Shown: positions 17,084 through 26,924 of the stretch, piece after piece | How the letters are laid out: the number at the start of each line of letters is the position of its first letter | Numbering within the stretch: position 1 is the first letter of the stretch | NCBI GenBank assembly: GCA_018816945.1 | Contig: JAHIVC010000099.1 | Coordinates: 192,554 to 256,553, forward strand | DNA from: Bacteroidota bacterium | Lineage (GTDB): Bacteria; Bacteroidota; Bacteroidia; Bacteroidales; GCA-2711565 | DNA length: 64,000 nt | Reading direction: 5' to 3' | Program-made: the position numbers and the translations under genes | Notes under the pieces: model-generated | Databases searched by the model: none | The model's input: the letters and a program-made list of their open reading frames with translations, nothing else | What the model was told of the DNA's origin: nothing

Positions 17084-18817
17084 ATGAATATGTATATGAA
17101 AAAGATTTTTTTTGTTTTTAGTTTGGTTTTGGCTTTAACAATCCATACCACTACCAATGCTTGTACCAATTATTTAATTACAAAAGGGGCCTCTGTTGAT
17201 GGATCAACCATGATTTCTTATGCAGCGGATTCACATGTTCTCTATGGTGAATTATATCATTGGCAAGCAGCCACCTGGCCAGAGGGAAGCATGTTGGATA
17301 TTTACGAATGGGATACCGGTAAATATCTTGGCAAAATAAAACAAGCCAAACAAACCTATAATGTAGTAGGTAACATGAACGAATTCCAGGTAGCCATAGG
17401 CGAAACAACTTATGGCGGCCGATCTGAATTGGCTAGCCAAACAGGTGCGATCATGGATTATGGAAGTTTGATTTATATCGCTCTTCAACGTTCAAAAACT
17501 GCTCGTGAAGCGATCAAAATTATTGCTGATTTAATGGACGAATATGGATATGCCAGTAGCGGAGAATCTTTTTCGGTAGCTGATAAAAATGAAGTTTGGA
17601 TCATGGAATTGATCGGTAAGGGTGAAGGCGAAAAAGGTGCTGTTTGGGTTGCCATGCGTATTCCCGACGGATATGTATCCGGTCATGCCAATCATGCCCG
17701 AATTACCACTTTCCAGTACCAAAAAGAAAATAAATGGAACGACCCAAATGCAATTATTTTCAATGCTAAAGATGTAGTTTCATTTGCAAAGCGTAAAAAC
17801 TTTTATATTGGAGAAGATAAAGATTTTAATTTTTCAGAAGTATATGCACCGGTTGATTTTAGCGGAGCCCGTTTTTGCGAAATCCGTGTATGGAGTATGT
17901 TTAACAAGGTTGCTGATGGAATGGATAAATACTGGGATTATGCTAAAGGGATGGTTGAAAACCCAAAAGCCCACAAAGAAGGTGAACCTTTTGTAAAAGA
18001 AAATTTTGCTTCAAATCGTATGCCTTTATGGATCAAACCAAAAGCCAAAGTTTCGGTTCATGATATGATGATGTTTATGCGCGATCATTTAGAAGGAACC
18101 GAATTAGACATGAGTCTTGATGTCGGAGCAGGTCCTTTTAATGTACCCTACAGATGGAGACCCATGACTTGGGAAGTTGACGGAATTGCGTATTGTAATG
18201 AAAGAGCCACAGCTACTCAGCAAACCGGATTTTCTTTTATTTCACAATCCCGATCGTGGTTACCTGACGAAGTCGGAGGAATCATTTGGTTTGGTGTTGA
18301 CGATGCAGCCAGCTCAGTTTATATTCCTATGTACTCAAGTATTACTAACGTACCTGAAACTTTTGCCGTTGGCAATGGTGCAATGATGGAATGGTCTGAT
18401 AATTCAGCATTTTGGGTATTTAATCAAGTAACCAACTTAGCATATACGCGTTACAAAAATATACATCCTGAAGTTGCCGATGCACAGCTTGCTTATGAGA
18501 TGGAATTTATAAAAAACACCCCTGCTATTGATGCCGGAGCATTAGAATTATTAAAGACAGATAAAAATGCAGCGGTTGCATTCTTAACCAATTACTCCGT
18601 AAACCAAGGTGATCGTGTAACTTATGGATGGAAGAAATTATATCAATATCTTTTCATGAGATATATGGACGGGAACATAAAAACCGATAGGCCTGTTCCC
18701 CCTGGATATAAATACTATACGCCGAAGGTTGAACAACCCGGTTATGGTGAAGAATATTATAAAAAAGTAGTGGAAGGAACCGGAGATAAATTAAAAGTAA
18801 TAGGTAGTGGTCATTAA
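17084..18817 (+). CDS. C69 family dipeptidase, exported
   Basis: N-terminal-nucleophile hydrolase of peptidase family C69 (PepD-like), which cleaves dipeptides. The 577 residues begin with a signal peptide (hydrophobic stretch about 8-24) ending just before Cys27 of ACTNYLITKGASVDGSTM. Exposure of this Cys by cleavage would create the catalytic N-terminus. Further family motifs are QVAIGETTYGGR, WIMELIGKG and YCNERATATQQTGF. It is probably periplasmic or surface-linked. ATG codons at 17084, 17090 and 17096 are all possible starts; the last gives the neatest signal peptide. A terminator follows. Confidence 0.9.
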   Translation: MNMYMKKIFFVFSLVLALTIHTTTNACTNYLITKGASVDGSTMISYAADSHVLYGELYHWQAATWPEGSMLDIYEWDTGKYLGKIKQAKQTYNVVGNMNEFQVAIGETTYGGRSELASQTGAIMDYGSLIYIALQRSKTAREAIKIIADLMDEYGYASSGESFSVADKNEVWIMELIGKGEGEKGAVWVAMRIPDGYVSGHANHARITTFQYQKENKWNDPNAIIFNAKDVVSFAKRKNFYIGEDKDFNFSEVYAPVDFSGARFCEIRVWSMFNKVADGMDKYWDYAKGMVENPKAHKEGEPFVKENFASNRMPLWIKPKAKVSVHDMMMFMRDHLEGTELDMSLDVGAGPFNVPYRWRPMTWEVDGIAYCNERATATQQTGFSFISQSRSWLPDEVGGIIWFGVDDAASSVYIPMYSSITNVPETFAVGNGAMMEWSDNSAFWVFNQVTNLAYTRYKNIHPEVADAQLAYEMEFIKNTPAIDAGALELLKTDKNAAVAFLTNYSVNQGDRVTYGWKKLYQYLFMRYMDGNIKTDRPVPPGYKYYTPKVEQPGYGEEYYKKVVEGTGDKLKVIGSGH

Positions 18818-18838
18818 TAAAACAGTACTTAAAATATC

Positions 18839-18870
18839 AAAAAAGGAGCTAAAAAATTGGCTCCTTTTTT
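18839..18870 (+). terminator. Rho-independent terminator
   Basis: AAAAGGAGC, a 10-base loop, then GCTCC and a run of six T. Lies 22 bp after the C69 peptidase stop. Confidence 0.85.
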
Positions 18871-18966
18871 AATTTCTAATAAACGATTTATCAGCGATAA
18901 TCCGTTTAAATGGATTGTTGATGGGTATTTTATCTGCTTTGAATGGTAAAAATTCCATTTTTTTAT

Positions 18967-18974
18967 TATATTTG
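18967..18974 (+). promoter_or_regulatory. -7 promoter box TATATTTG
   Basis: Perfect TAnnTTTG match about 100 bp before the coiled-coil gene, implying a leader of roughly 90 bases with no structure that I recognise. Confidence 0.5.
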
Positions 18975-19073
18975 CCTTTCACACATATTTATTTCAAAAT
19001 ATTTTATTAATATTCATAAAATATTTATAAGAACCCAAATTAAACTAATTATATAAATTGAAAAACAATAATT

Positions 19074-19982
19074 ATGAGTCCACAAACTGAAAATCAAAAA
19101 GGCGGAATGGTGTTTAAAGTATTGACCATCGTTTTTGCTGTTGCCATTGCCGCATTAATCTTCTGGTCGTTGAGTACCAAAAAAGAATTAAACGGTCTTT
19201 TGGTAGAAAAAGAAAACCTAAGGTTAGAACTTAAGGCTGAGCTTGATCAACTTATGACACAACACAATCAGTTAAAAGCTGAAAATGAAACCCTTTCCGC
19301 AACTTTAAGCGAAAAAGATCTTCTTATTCAGGAGAATGCCAAACAAATTGAAGAGGGATTAAAATACAAATGGAGTTATTTTAACATCAAAAAACAGCTT
19401 ACTGCTCTTCAGGAAGTTGCCAAAGGTTATGAGGCAAAAATTGAAGATTTAAAGTTACAGAATCAAAATTTGATCGATGAAAATACTGAGGTGAAAGGTC
19501 AATTAGGAGCAGAGCAACAAAAAACTTCGGAATTAACAGTAATCAAAAATCAACTTACCGAAAAAGTAGAGATCGCAACCATTCATAAAACCTATGAGGT
19601 TTCAGCAATTGGTATCAGGGCTAAATCAAGCGGAAAAGAGGTTATAACTGATAAATCGAAAAGAGTAGATAAAATCAAAGTTTGTTTTACACTTGCTGAA
19701 AATGCACTTATACAAGCAGGCAATTGTGATATTTATATTCGTATCGCTCAGCCTGATAATGCTATTTTAACTCCAGATATGGGTGATGCATATGCATTTG
19801 ATTATAATGGTGAAAAACTACAATATTCGATCAAGACCGTTGTAAATTACGAAAATCAAACAACCGATGTTTGTTGTTATTGGAACAAAGTTGATGAACA
19901 AGAACTTGCTACCGGAACTTATCAGGTTGATATTTACCATGGAAATTCAGTGATCGGCCATGGTTCATTAATGCTGAAATAA
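19074..19982 (+). CDS. Membrane-anchored coiled-coil protein of unknown function
   Basis: I do not recognise a named family. The 302 residues have a short polar N-tail, one membrane segment (about 15-34, FKVLTIVFAVAIAALIFWSL), then a long coiled coil rich in Glu, Lys, Leu and Gln (about 38-170), and a C-terminal globular domain from about 178 with beta-like segments and three cysteines (VCFTL, AGNCDIYI, DVCCYW). The topology suggests a cytoplasm-anchored periplasmic protein. It is a monocistronic gene with its own -7 box and a strong terminator 20 bp downstream. Confidence 0.7.
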   Translation: MSPQTENQKGGMVFKVLTIVFAVAIAALIFWSLSTKKELNGLLVEKENLRLELKAELDQLMTQHNQLKAENETLSATLSEKDLLIQENAKQIEEGLKYKWSYFNIKKQLTALQEVAKGYEAKIEDLKLQNQNLIDENTEVKGQLGAEQQKTSELTVIKNQLTEKVEIATIHKTYEVSAIGIRAKSSGKEVITDKSKRVDKIKVCFTLAENALIQAGNCDIYIRIAQPDNAILTPDMGDAYAFDYNGEKLQYSIKTVVNYENQTTDVCCYWNKVDEQELATGTYQVDIYHGNSVIGHGSLMLK

Positions 19983-20000
19983 GAAATGTAATTTAATTTT

Positions 20001-20030
20001 AAAAAGGCCGTGAAATTTCACGGCCTTTTT
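20001..20030. terminator. Strong bidirectional-type terminator hairpin
   Basis: AAAAAGGCCGTG, a 6-base loop, and CACGGCCTTTTT: a perfect 12-bp stem with A and T runs on both sides. It lies between the convergent coiled-coil and RNase H genes and can serve both. Confidence 0.9.
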
Positions 20031-20064
20031 ATTTATTATTATGATTTGTAATAAAACTATTTAA

Positions 20065-20685
20065 TTATTTTCTTCCAAAATCAGCTGGAATTTCGCCCCA
20101 GGAATCAGTTTCCCATTTTAATATGGGGTTTGGATATTCATTATTAATCAACCATAAAATGCCGCGATCAACCATTTCAAATAATGGTTCTGTGATGGCA
20201 TTTCTTTCAAGGTTTGTTTTTATTTTTTTATCCCTTACCCATTTCATGGCAGTCACCGAATCGGTGTAAATCGGAATATCAAGATTTCTCTTTTTTAAAA
20301 ATGCTAACCCATGAACAATAGCCAAAAATTCACCCAGGTTAACTGTTCCTTCTTCAAATGGTCCGAGATGGAATAATAATTTTCCGGTTGCAGTTTCAAC
20401 ACCTTGGTATTCTAATTTTCCAGGATTGCCACTACATGCGGCATCTACCGAAATCGTATTCATCAAAGGTTTTTTCAAAGTCTTTTTTGATTTTGTACCG
20501 GCATTGGCTTTGCCGATGTATAAGCCGGGTTTGCTTGCAAAAGCCCTTATGGCATTGGTTTCACTTTCGAAGGATTTATATAGTGCACCTGTGAAATTTT
20601 CTATTTGCATCTTACAATCGTCCCAATGCTCATAAACACCGGGGTTTTTGCCTTTCCACACCACATAATACTTTTTTTTTGGCAT
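20065..20685 (-). CDS. rnhA: Ribonuclease H with N-terminal viroplasmin domain
   Basis: Cleaves RNA in RNA-DNA hybrids. The 206 residues begin with a viroplasmin-like hybrid-binding domain (YYVVWKGKNPGVYEHWDDC, about 5-55), also found in eukaryotic RNase H1, followed by an RNase HI domain. Catalytic acids are visible: Asp in SVDAACSGNPG, Glu in NLGEFLAIVHGL, Asp in IYTDSVTAMKWV and the C-terminal Asp in PADFGRK. It lies 7 bp downstream of ribF and is probably co-transcribed with it. Confidence 0.92.
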   Translation of the reverse strand: MPKKKYYVVWKGKNPGVYEHWDDCKMQIENFTGALYKSFESETNAIRAFASKPGLYIGKANAGTKSKKTLKKPLMNTISVDAACSGNPGKLEYQGVETATGKLLFHLGPFEEGTVNLGEFLAIVHGLAFLKKRNLDIPIYTDSVTAMKWVRDKKIKTNLERNAITEPLFEMVDRGILWLINNEYPNPILKWETDSWGEIPADFGRK

Positions 20686-20692
20686 TATGTTT

Positions 20693-21619
20693 TTATTTTA
20701 AAATCTTTAAAACAGTAATCTTATCTAACTGAAGTTGATTTCTAAGCCCGGCAAGATTTTCAAATTTTACCTCATCCCTAATTCTATCAATAAAAAAGAT
20801 AGTGATGCTTTCGTCATAAATTTCCTTGTCAAAATCAAAAATATTTACTTCAATGGTCAGCTCGCTATGCATAACAGTAGGCCTCAAGCCAATGTTTCCC
20901 ATTCCTTTGTAAATTTTTCCATCATGAGCCACCTTACATGCATACACGCCATTAGCCGTTACCAGTTTGTACTCATCCTCCAATTCAATATTTGCTGTAG
21001 GAAATCCAATGGTTCGACCAATTTTTTGCCCACGAACAACCTTACCTGTAATTGAATATTCGTATCCGAGTAATGTGTTCGCAATTTTAATTTTCCCTTC
21101 ATTGAGTGCTCTACGGATTTTTGTTGAGCTGATGGCAATATTCTCTACATTTTGTGCAGCGAGTTTTTCAACTACAAATCCATGTTTATGACCCAAATCA
21201 TAAAGTGTCGAAAAATCACCAAGACGATTTTTCCCGAAATGATGGTCGTAACCAATAATTAACTTTTTGGTTTTAATTTTATCAACAAGATATTCTTTGA
21301 TAAATGTCGCTGAGTTTAATCTGGAAAAATCACGGGTAAAATTAACAATGATTAAATGATCAACTCCTGCAAGTTCAAGCAGTTCTACTTTTCGTTTTTG
21401 GGTATTTATAAACTTAAGATCTTTACTATCGGAATGCAAAACCAGTCGGGGATGGGGATAAAACGTAATTACAACTGTTTCACCATCATATTTTTCCGCG
21501 TTAACCCTCATCAACTCGAAGATTTTTTGATGTCCAAGATGCACCCCATCAAATGTTCCAATTGTAACTATTGGATTTTTAACATCCTTGAATTCATCAA
21601 TATGATTATATATTTTCAC
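20693..21619 (-). CDS. ribF: Bifunctional riboflavin kinase/FAD synthetase RibF
   Basis: Makes FMN from riboflavin and FAD from FMN. The 308 residues carry the FAD synthetase nucleotidyltransferase motif GTFDGVHLGHQKIF (about 22-35) and ISSTKIRRALNEGKI, followed by the riboflavin kinase domain (GRTIGFPTANIELED and NGVYACKV, from about 185). It heads a two-gene minus-strand unit with rnhA. A -7 box lies about 70 bp upstream. Confidence 0.95.
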   Translation of the reverse strand: MKIYNHIDEFKDVKNPIVTIGTFDGVHLGHQKIFELMRVNAEKYDGETVVITFYPHPRLVLHSDSKDLKFINTQKRKVELLELAGVDHLIIVNFTRDFSRLNSATFIKEYLVDKIKTKKLIIGYDHHFGKNRLGDFSTLYDLGHKHGFVVEKLAAQNVENIAISSTKIRRALNEGKIKIANTLLGYEYSITGKVVRGQKIGRTIGFPTANIELEDEYKLVTANGVYACKVAHDGKIYKGMGNIGLRPTVMHSELTIEVNIFDFDKEIYDESITIFFIDRIRDEVKFENLAGLRNQLQLDKITVLKILK

Positions 21620-21689
21620 GCCAGTTAAATTCCATTAAATCAACACTCTTTTCACAAAAAAATCTCTTCAAAAGATTGATTTTTTTTGG

Positions 21690-21697
21690 CAAAAATA
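21690..21697 (-). promoter_or_regulatory. -7 promoter box of ribF-rnhA
   Basis: On the minus strand this reads TATTTTTG followed by CC, about 70 bp before ribF. Confidence 0.45.
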
Positions 21698-21740
21698 CTA
21701 TATTTAACCTGTTAATTGAGAAAATCATTTAATTTTTATT

Positions 21741-24374
21741 ATGGCAAACACAATAAGGACGAGCCTTAAAAGGCTATTCCTTCTATTTACAGTGATTTGC
21801 TCCCCGCTTTTTATTTTTGCTCAAATTTCCGAAGATTTCTCTGACGGAGATTTTATGTATAATCCGGAATGGTTTGGCGATATTAACCGATTTATTATTA
21901 ATGAAAATGGCAGATTGCAGCTTAAAGCAATTGAGGCTGGCTCTGCTGTACTTTATACCAAGAATGCTTGTTCGGTAAATTGTGAATGGCAATTTTATAT
22001 ACGCCTGTCCTTTAGTCCATCAGCAAATAATAATGCCCGGGTTTATCTGGCAGCCGATAATGCAGATTTACGCGGGGATTTGAACGGATATTTCTTGCAA
22101 TTTGGAGAAGCTGGTTCTGGTGATGCTATAGAACTTTTCCGACAAAACGGGCAAAATCTGACGTCCATTTGCAGGGGTACAGAATCAAAAATCGCAACTT
22201 CATTTGAAATGCGAATCAAGGTACAGCACCTACACAATGGCAATTGGAACATTTATTCCGATTTATTAAAAGGCGAAGGTTTTGTTCTTGAAACATCAGG
22301 ATTTGACAGCAAAACAATTACGTCTAATTATTTTGGAATTTTATGCACCTATACCAATAGTAATTCCGAAAAATTTTATTTTGACGATATCCTTATAGTT
22401 TCATTAAATGACCCGGCTCCGATTGACAGTATTCCTCCTCAAATACTAAATTTCAATTGTAATACAAATACAGAACTTGAGCTTACTTTTTCTGAACACA
22501 TTTCTGAAGAAAGTGGTTTTAATACTTTTAATTATCTTGTTAACAATGAAGCTGGAAATCCGGAAACTATTGAATTATCCGAAAATAATACGAAAACCAC
22601 CCTTCATTTCACCCATCCTTTTGAAAATGGTAAAATGCATACACTCTCCATAAAGAATATTTCCGATACTTCATATAACCAGATGAAAGATACCATTTTA
22701 AACTTTTTATTTTTTGAAGCGTCGGCGCTTGATATTGTGATTAACGAAATATTGGACGATCCTGCTCCTTCTGTTGAGTTGCCCGAATTTGAATACATTG
22801 AACTTTTTAACACGACCGCTTTCGAAATTGATCTTAATGGATGGATGCTTCAAATCAATGATAAAACCCAAAAATTTGAGAATTGTATTTTACCTCCTCA
22901 TGGCTATCTCATCCTCTGTAACCATTCAGCGAAAGGAGTACTTTCTGATTTTGGACCGGTTTATTCTTTTTCGAGTTTTTTATTACCAAATGCAGGATCA
23001 AAACTTTCACTTATAAACCATAAAGGCTTGTTCATTTGTTCATTCAACTACAATAAAACCGATTTTAAGAATGATGAAAAGGAAAACGGAGGATGGTCAA
23101 TAGAACAAAAAGATTATAGCAGCACATGCCTGGGAGTTGACAATTGGGCTTATTCAAGTAATACTTTGGGGGGAAGTCCCGGAGGTCAAAATTCAATTTC
23201 AGAAAATTATAAACCTAAACCGGAAATTATCTCGTTCGAAGTTATAAATGATACCACCCTTCAGCTGATTTTCGCAAACACCATGGATACCGAATCCATC
23301 GAAAATCCTCTTAATTTTAAAATTATTGAAAGCGGTAAAACCCCGGTTCGGAGTAAGATAGAGGATCTGAACCATAAATTAATTGTGCTTATTTTTTCTG
23401 AAAGATTTTCAAAAAATAATTTTTACACTTTAGAAATATCATCCCGTTTACAAAATTGTCTTGGTTTAAATTTAGCAAATGATCATTTTTTCACCTTTGG
23501 GATTCCTGATGAAATTGAAATTAATGACATTGTTATCAATGAAATATTGTACCAGCATTTGAATAATGGTGAAGAATACATTGAAATTTATAACCGTTCC
23601 GAAAAAATATTGAATATCGCTGATTTGGAAATTTGCTTAATCAAAGAAAAATCATTCCCACAACCTGCAGATACGACCTGCAAGGGGGTTTTGGATCATT
23701 CACGACTAATAAATCCTTCAACTTATTTAGTACTTACACGATCACCCGAAAAGGTGCTTGAACAATATGATACCCCTAACCCCGAAAATTTTATTACAGT
23801 AGCCGAAATGCCAAGGCTAGTTAATGATGGTGGAACAATAGGAATCATAAATCAAAAGGGCGTTTATTTAGATCGGGTTGCATACGATGAAGAAATGCAT
23901 TCTCCCATGTTAAATTATACCGAAGGAGTTTCTCTTGAAAAAATTCATTTTAACCTTTCCGGGCTTGAGAAATCCAATTGGCATTCTGCATCATTTGCTG
24001 TTGGCTTTGGAACCCCGGCTTATCAAAATTCCCAATTCTTATCTTTAGAAAATGCCGAAACACCCATTACTGTTTCGCCCCATGTTTTCACCCCCGATAA
24101 TGATGGCCGTGACGATTTGCTTAAAATTGAATATCAGTTGGAAAAGGCCGGTTACACTGCCAATGTGATTATTTTCAGTGCAGAAGGCATTAAAGTAAAG
24201 CAGCTCGTTAACAATGAATTATTAGGAACTCAAGGCGCCTTTTTTTGGAACGGCACTGATGAAAATTCGGAAAAAATGCCACGTGGAATTTATATTGTAT
24301 TTGTTGAACTTTTTGATTTGAACGGAAATATTAAACATTATAAACAAACTGCTGTGTTGGGTGAAAGATTTTAA
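21741..24374 (+). CDS. Lamin-tail-domain surface protein with FlgD-like C-terminus
   Basis: Large exported protein of 877 residues. A signal peptide (about 1-29, ending FAQIS) is followed by a concanavalin-like N-terminal region (FSDGDFMYNPEWFGD onward), Ig-like SbsA-type segments, and two lamin tail domains whose starts are almost repeated (IVINEILDDP near 332 and IVINEILYQH near 600, each followed by EYIEL/EYIEI). The end (VFTPDNDGRDDLLKIEYQL to RGIYIVFVELFD) resembles the FlgD-like domain of gliding and type IX secretion-associated proteins. A surface role is likely but no enzymatic function is visible. Its stop codon overlaps the convergent comF stop. Confidence 0.75.
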   Translation: MANTIRTSLKRLFLLFTVICSPLFIFAQISEDFSDGDFMYNPEWFGDINRFIINENGRLQLKAIEAGSAVLYTKNACSVNCEWQFYIRLSFSPSANNNARVYLAADNADLRGDLNGYFLQFGEAGSGDAIELFRQNGQNLTSICRGTESKIATSFEMRIKVQHLHNGNWNIYSDLLKGEGFVLETSGFDSKTITSNYFGILCTYTNSNSEKFYFDDILIVSLNDPAPIDSIPPQILNFNCNTNTELELTFSEHISEESGFNTFNYLVNNEAGNPETIELSENNTKTTLHFTHPFENGKMHTLSIKNISDTSYNQMKDTILNFLFFEASALDIVINEILDDPAPSVELPEFEYIELFNTTAFEIDLNGWMLQINDKTQKFENCILPPHGYLILCNHSAKGVLSDFGPVYSFSSFLLPNAGSKLSLINHKGLFICSFNYNKTDFKNDEKENGGWSIEQKDYSSTCLGVDNWAYSSNTLGGSPGGQNSISENYKPKPEIISFEVINDTTLQLIFANTMDTESIENPLNFKIIESGKTPVRSKIEDLNHKLIVLIFSERFSKNNFYTLEISSRLQNCLGLNLANDHFFTFGIPDEIEINDIVINEILYQHLNNGEEYIEIYNRSEKILNIADLEICLIKEKSFPQPADTTCKGVLDHSRLINPSTYLVLTRSPEKVLEQYDTPNPENFITVAEMPRLVNDGGTIGIINQKGVYLDRVAYDEEMHSPMLNYTEGVSLEKIHFNLSGLEKSNWHSASFAVGFGTPAYQNSQFLSLENAETPITVSPHVFTPDNDGRDDLLKIEYQLEKAGYTANVIIFSAEGIKVKQLVNNELLGTQGAFFWNGTDENSEKMPRGIYIVFVELFDLNGNIKHYKQTAVLGERF

Positions 24375-25060
24375 ATTGCAGCAAAAGCCAATGCGGCAAC
24401 ATTAAGCTTTACATTTTCTATTTGCAACAAATGTTGGGAAGCCGCTTCGATGGTGGCACCGGTTGTAATTACATCATCAACCAATAAAATATGTTTGTTT
24501 GCAAGAGCTGTGGAATTTGGAGCTTCAAAAATATCCTTCACATTTTCCCATCTTTTATATTTACTTTTTTTTGTTTGGGTTTCCGAAAATTTGATCCTGC
24601 TCAACAGATCACTTCTTACCGGAATATCAAGAACATTAGAAATTCCATTGGCAAATACTTCACTTTGATTGAACCCTCGTTTTTTTAATTTTAAAGGGTG
24701 CAATGGAATGGGGATAAGGTAATCAATTGATTTTATCCAATCTGTCTGCATGAGTTCATTGGCATAAAGCTCCCCCAGAAAAAACCCAATTTCCTTTTTG
24801 TTTTTATATTTAAACTCATGGATAAGTCGTTGCACCATTCCGCCCTTGCTAAACCTTAAAAAGGTGGCTGCATGGGATATGTTGACCCTACCGAAAAACA
24901 GTTCCTGTACCGGGTTGTTTGCATCTAAATGATAATTGGTTTTTGGTAGTTTATAAAAACAGACCGTACACAATATTTTTTCTCCCACGAGTAATGCGTT
25001 TCCACATATAGGGCATACTTCAGGGTAAAGTAATGACAGAAAATCTGTAAAAAATTTCAT
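24371..25060 (-). CDS. comF: ComF family phosphoribosyltransferase-like protein
   Basis: The 229 residues have an N-terminal zinc-binding segment with CPICGNALL and CTVCF (four cysteines, about 16-39) and a C-terminal phosphoribosyltransferase fold with HILLVDDVITTGATIEA near 190-206. ComF proteins are needed for DNA uptake in naturally competent bacteria and act on the cytoplasmic side. No other competence gene is nearby. The gene is convergent with the lamin-tail gene, and the two stop codons overlap by 4 bp. Confidence 0.9.
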   Translation of the reverse strand: MKFFTDFLSLLYPEVCPICGNALLVGEKILCTVCFYKLPKTNYHLDANNPVQELFFGRVNISHAATFLRFSKGGMVQRLIHEFKYKNKKEIGFFLGELYANELMQTDWIKSIDYLIPIPLHPLKLKKRGFNQSEVFANGISNVLDIPVRSDLLSRIKFSETQTKKSKYKRWENVKDIFEAPNSTALANKHILLVDDVITTGATIEAASQHLLQIENVKLNVAALAFAAI

Positions 25061-25112
25061 CGTTTGTTTTTCATTTATACCATCATTTTAAAAAAGTACA
25101 GGATTAAAAACC

Positions 25113-25120
25113 TATTTTTG
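25113..25120 (+). promoter_or_regulatory. -7 promoter box TATTTTTG
   Basis: Perfect TAnnTTTG match 16 bp before the ABC transporter ATG, giving a very short leader. Confidence 0.5.
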
Positions 25121-25136
25121 AATAACAATTTCAATT

Positions 25137-26861
25137 ATGTCAACAAATCCCTTGCTTCGCATCGAAAAATTATTGGTTTCATTTCAAATGAAAGGTGGCG
25201 ACATTGAAGCCGTTTCCAATATTTCATTCCATCTTAATCAGGGCGAAACTTTAGGAATTGTTGGAGAATCGGGATCCGGAAAATCGGTCACAGCTTTGTC
25301 GATAATGAAACTGATTGCTTGTCCACCAGGTAAATTTTCTTCCGGAAGAATTATTTTTCATGATAATGATAGCGATCTGGATTTACTTGGATTAACAGAG
25401 CATGAACTACAGAAATACCGCGGAAACAGAATTGGCATGATATTTCAGGAACCCATGACGTCTTTAAATCCGGTTTACAGTTGTGGAACACAGATCTCGG
25501 AAGCATTGATTATTCACAAAAACTTAAATAAAAAAGAAGCAAAAAAACGAACGCTTGAACTTTTTAAAGAAGTTAAACTTCCCCGACCGGAAAGCATTTA
25601 CGACGCTTATCCGCATCAAATTTCAGGCGGTCAAAAACAGCGGGTCATGATTGCCATGGCCATTTCATGCAATCCGGATATTCTGATTGCCGATGAGCCA
25701 ACAACCGCACTTGATGTAACGGTTCAGAAATCAATATTGGATTTGTTAAAATCACTTCAGCAAAAATATGGGATGAGCATTATTTTCATCACGCACGATT
25801 TGGGTGTTGTTGCTGAAATTGCTGATCGGGTTTTGGTCATGTATCGTGGAAAAATTGTCGAAGAGGGAAAGGTTAAAGATTTGTTTACAAATCCCCAGCA
25901 TCCTTACACTCGAGGTTTGATTGCGTGCCGCCCGCCCACCGATATTAAACTAAAGCGCCTTCCTACTATTGCAGATTTTGTTGATTCAGATCAGGATCAA
26001 ACGATTGATCAATTTATCGCGAAGCTCAGGTTGCAAGAAAAATCGGAAGTCAAAAAATCAGATTTAGAAAATCCGGTATTGGAAATTGTTAACCTAAAAA
26101 CATACTTCCCTCTGAATGGTAGCTTTTTTGGAAAAGCAAAATCGTGGGTAAAGGCTGTAGATGATGTAAGTTTTAAGGTTTATCCGGGAGAAACTTTGGG
26201 ACTGGTTGGTGAATCGGGCTGTGGAAAAACAAGTTTGGGAAGAACCATTCTTCATTTAACTCAGGCATCTGCAGGAAATGTAATTTTTAATGGACAAGAT
26301 TTAAATAAAATGAATGCGGAGCAGTTGCGCACCATTCGCAAGAAAATGCAAATTATTTTTCAGGATCCTTATTCATCTTTGAACCCACGCAAGATGGTTG
26401 GGGAGGCAATCATGGAGCCGATGAAGGTTCATTCAATATTTCCGAACGAAAAGGATCGTAAAGAAAAAGCAATGAATTTGCTGGAGAAAACCGGGCTCAG
26501 CAATGATTATTTTTATCGTTATCCGCACGAATTATCAGGAGGTCAGCGTCAACGAATTTGTATTGCACGCGCCCTGAGTCTAAATCCTGAATTTATTATT
26601 TGCGACGAATCGGTTTCCGCATTGGATGTTTCCATTCAGGCACAAATATTAAATCTGTTAAACGATTTAAAACATGATTTCAATTTGACTTATATTTTTA
26701 TTTCGCATGATTTGTCGGTTGTTAAATACATGTCGGATCGAATGGCCGTGATGAAAGATGGAAAAATACTGGAAATTGACACGACCGATCGAATTTACAA
26801 TCATCCCCAAACCGAATACACCCAAAAATTAATAGATGCTATTCCGAAAGCAAAGTTTTAA
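25137..26861 (+). CDS. Double-ATPase ABC protein for peptide import (DppD-DppF fusion type)
   Basis: Cytoplasmic ATPase of a di/oligopeptide ABC importer with two nucleotide-binding domains in one chain of 574 residues. Domain 1 (about 5-265) has Walker A GESGSGKSV, signature ISGGQKQRV and Walker B ILIADEPTT. Domain 2 (about 318-570) has GESGCGKTS, LSGGQRQRI and FIICDESVS. Both carry the oligopeptide-type tail after the H-loop (NPQHPYTRGLI, NHPQTEYTQKLI). No permease or binding protein is adjacent. The 3' end of this gene is partly duplicated 5.3 kb downstream at 32117-32151, across an accessory block. Confidence 0.93.
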   Translation: MSTNPLLRIEKLLVSFQMKGGDIEAVSNISFHLNQGETLGIVGESGSGKSVTALSIMKLIACPPGKFSSGRIIFHDNDSDLDLLGLTEHELQKYRGNRIGMIFQEPMTSLNPVYSCGTQISEALIIHKNLNKKEAKKRTLELFKEVKLPRPESIYDAYPHQISGGQKQRVMIAMAISCNPDILIADEPTTALDVTVQKSILDLLKSLQQKYGMSIIFITHDLGVVAEIADRVLVMYRGKIVEEGKVKDLFTNPQHPYTRGLIACRPPTDIKLKRLPTIADFVDSDQDQTIDQFIAKLRLQEKSEVKKSDLENPVLEIVNLKTYFPLNGSFFGKAKSWVKAVDDVSFKVYPGETLGLVGESGCGKTSLGRTILHLTQASAGNVIFNGQDLNKMNAEQLRTIRKKMQIIFQDPYSSLNPRKMVGEAIMEPMKVHSIFPNEKDRKEKAMNLLEKTGLSNDYFYRYPHELSGGQRQRICIARALSLNPEFIICDESVSALDVSIQAQILNLLNDLKHDFNLTYIFISHDLSVVKYMSDRMAVMKDGKILEIDTTDRIYNHPQTEYTQKLIDAIPKAKF

Positions 26862-26924
26862 AATATTGGTGAGTTATAAGTTATGAGTATAAGAAAGTCT
26901 ATTGTCTTGTGTCCAGTTCTAAAT

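Noticed and set aside
20065-20685. Viral origin of the RNase H gene because of its viroplasmin domain
   Set aside because: This domain combination is common in cellular RNase H proteins, and the surroundings are housekeeping genes.
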